NCBI GenBank assembly: GCA_003521145.1
Contig: DOTL01000031.1
Location: forward strand, 1 to 22,038
DNA: 22,038 nt
Source of the DNA: Streptococcus sp.
GTDB taxonomy: Bacteria; Bacillota; Bacilli; Lactobacillales; Streptococcaceae
Direction: 5' to 3'
Shown: positions 21,180-22,038 of the stretch, one piece after another
How positions within the stretch are numbered: the stretch's first letter is position 1
How the letters are laid out: each line of letters starts with the position of its first letter
The notes under the pieces: model-generated
Told to the model about the DNA's origin: nothing
The model's input: the letters and a program-made list of their open reading frames with translations, nothing else
Database searches by the model: none
Translations under genes and position numbers: made by a program

Positions 21180-21932
21180 CTCACCGAAGGTGATCCAAAT
21201 GTTCCAATCGATGAAGATACTCCAGCTACTTTCGAAGATGGCTCAACTACCAAGACAGTAGAAGGCGTTGGGACATATACAGTAGCAGCAGAAGGAACAG
21301 TAACATTCACCCCAGAACCTGAATTTACAGGAACTGCACCAGCAGTAACCGTTGTTCGTGAAGATGTCAACGGAACCAAGGCTTCAGCTATCTACACACC
21401 TACTGTCCTTCCAATCACTAAGTTTGTTGATAAAGAAGGTAAGGAAATCCCAGGATATCCTACAGTTGATGATGAACAGCCAAAAGTTGAGATCCCAGGT
21501 TACCGCTTCGTAGAAACTAAGAAATTACCTAATGGTGATATCGAACATGTCTACGAGCAAGTAACAACATCATATGTAGATGAAAATGGTACTCCAATCC
21601 CTGGTTATCCAAGCGAAGATGGCCAACAACCTAAGAAAGAAATCCCAGGTTATGAATTTGTGAAGACAATTGTAGATGAAAATGGTAATACTCAACACAT
21701 CTACAAACAAATTGTGACTCCAACACCAGAGCCACAGCAAGCTCCACAAACAGAAGATCCTAAGGCTCCATTACTTCCAGAAACAAAAGAAGAAGCTCAC
21801 TTTATCAATCCAAGTGATAAGACAGCTCAACTTCCAGAAACTGCTAGTGAGGATTCAAACCTTGCAATCTTTGGTTTGGCAAGTCATCTAGCTAGATTTG
21901 GACTCTATGGCGGAAAACGACGCAAACGTTAA
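21180..21932 (+). pseudogene. 3' fragment of a wall-anchored surface protein
   Basis: About 250 codons remain of a large streptococcal adhesin. First comes part of a CshA-like fibril repeat (GTYTVAAEGTVTFTPEPEFT, then VVREDVNG and YTPTV). Two ~50-residue MucBP-like repeats follow (FVDKEGKEIPGYP...VEIPGYRFVET; YVDENGTPIPGYP...KEIPGYEFVKT), then a Pro-rich wall-spanning stretch and a sorting signal. That signal reads LPETAS rather than LPxTG, and its hydrophobic segment is interrupted by SHLAR before the basic tail GGKRRKR, so sortase anchoring should fail. There is no start codon, signal peptide or N-terminal domain, and the frame to 21045 is antisense of the neighbouring fragment. The gene is thus truncated at its 5' end and decayed at its 3' end. 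Confidence 0.82.
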
Positions 21933-21980
21933 AATGATTTAACGGTCGTATAGGACATTAAGAATCCAGATTCCAATTAA

Positions 21981-22014
21981 AATAGACCTTATGGCATTTG
22001 CCATGGGGTCTATT
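21981..22014 (+). terminator. Terminator-like hairpin after the surface-protein fragment
   Basis: AATAGACC pairs with GGTCTATT, and inside a TT/GG mismatch ATGGC pairs with GCCAT around an ATTT loop. The T-run on the plus strand is short, and the minus strand has ATTTTAATT, so it may act weakly in both directions. It closes the surface-protein gene remnant. Confidence 0.6.
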
Positions 22015-22019
22015 TGTAT

Positions 22020-22038
22020 GTACGACGGGCATGTCGTA
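22020..22038. repeat. Palindromic intergenic repeat, right copy
   Basis: GTACGACGGGCATGTCGTA is the reverse complement of the element at 1-20, cut one base short by the window edge. Like the left copy it lies five or six bases beyond a terminator hairpin. Confidence 0.7.

Overview
The window is low-GC DNA from a lactic streptococcus, most likely the Streptococcus salivarius/thermophilus group. The evidence is a fumarate-type PyrDA dihydroorotate dehydrogenase, a streptococcal DnaE with a degenerate PHP domain, a pfkA-pyk pair, a complete leuABCD operon and a CshA-type surface-protein remnant. Species cannot be fixed by eye. The left two thirds (1-14090) is intact core metabolism; the right third (14091-22038) is a decaying accessory region.

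Core region. pyrDA is on the minus strand and gpmA diverges from it. Next comes leuA-leuB-(DUF1294 membrane protein)-leuC-leuD. It is preceded by a clear leader-peptide attenuator: a 15-codon peptide with an Ile-Val-Leu-Leu-Leu run, then four hairpins (A to D), each mutually exclusive with its neighbour and ending in a strong intrinsic terminator. A YrdC/Sua5-like gene, dnaE, pfkA and pyk follow, each in the same direction. These genes are full length, and several (gpmA, pfkA, pyk, the YrdC-like gene) have the codon bias of highly expressed genes.

Accessory region. A phage-type lysogeny module lies directly against the pyk terminator. On the minus strand, reading leftward, are a Cro/C1-type repressor, two small unknown proteins (one a tail-anchored coiled coil), an ImmA/IrrE-type metalloprotease, a membrane protein with a Ser/Lys-rich stalk, a Gly-rich membrane-anchored protein and a tyrosine integrase. 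On the plus strand are a Cro-like gene and a string of small early genes. Two membrane-protein genes run against the early operon, each behind its own extended -10 sequence, which looks like lysogen-expressed cargo. No replication, packaging or structural genes remain. The integrase, the stalk protein and one reversed membrane gene each carry a frameshift, while all core genes are open, so this is real decay of a prophage or satellite remnant more plausibly than sequencing error.

Right end. A 215-bp direct repeat duplicates one small early gene. Its second copy is fused to a truncated minus-strand coiled-coil gene, which in turn abuts the 3' end of a large wall-anchored adhesin gene with CshA-like and MucBP-like repeats and a degraded sorting signal. 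The window starts and ends with inverted copies of the same palindrome, each sitting just beyond a terminator hairpin.

Points most worth a second look are the leu attenuator, a putative small RNA divergent from the integrase, a second plus-strand terminator inside the minus-strand lysogeny operon, the two hidden frameshifted genes, and the duplicated segment that reads as coiled coil on both strands.
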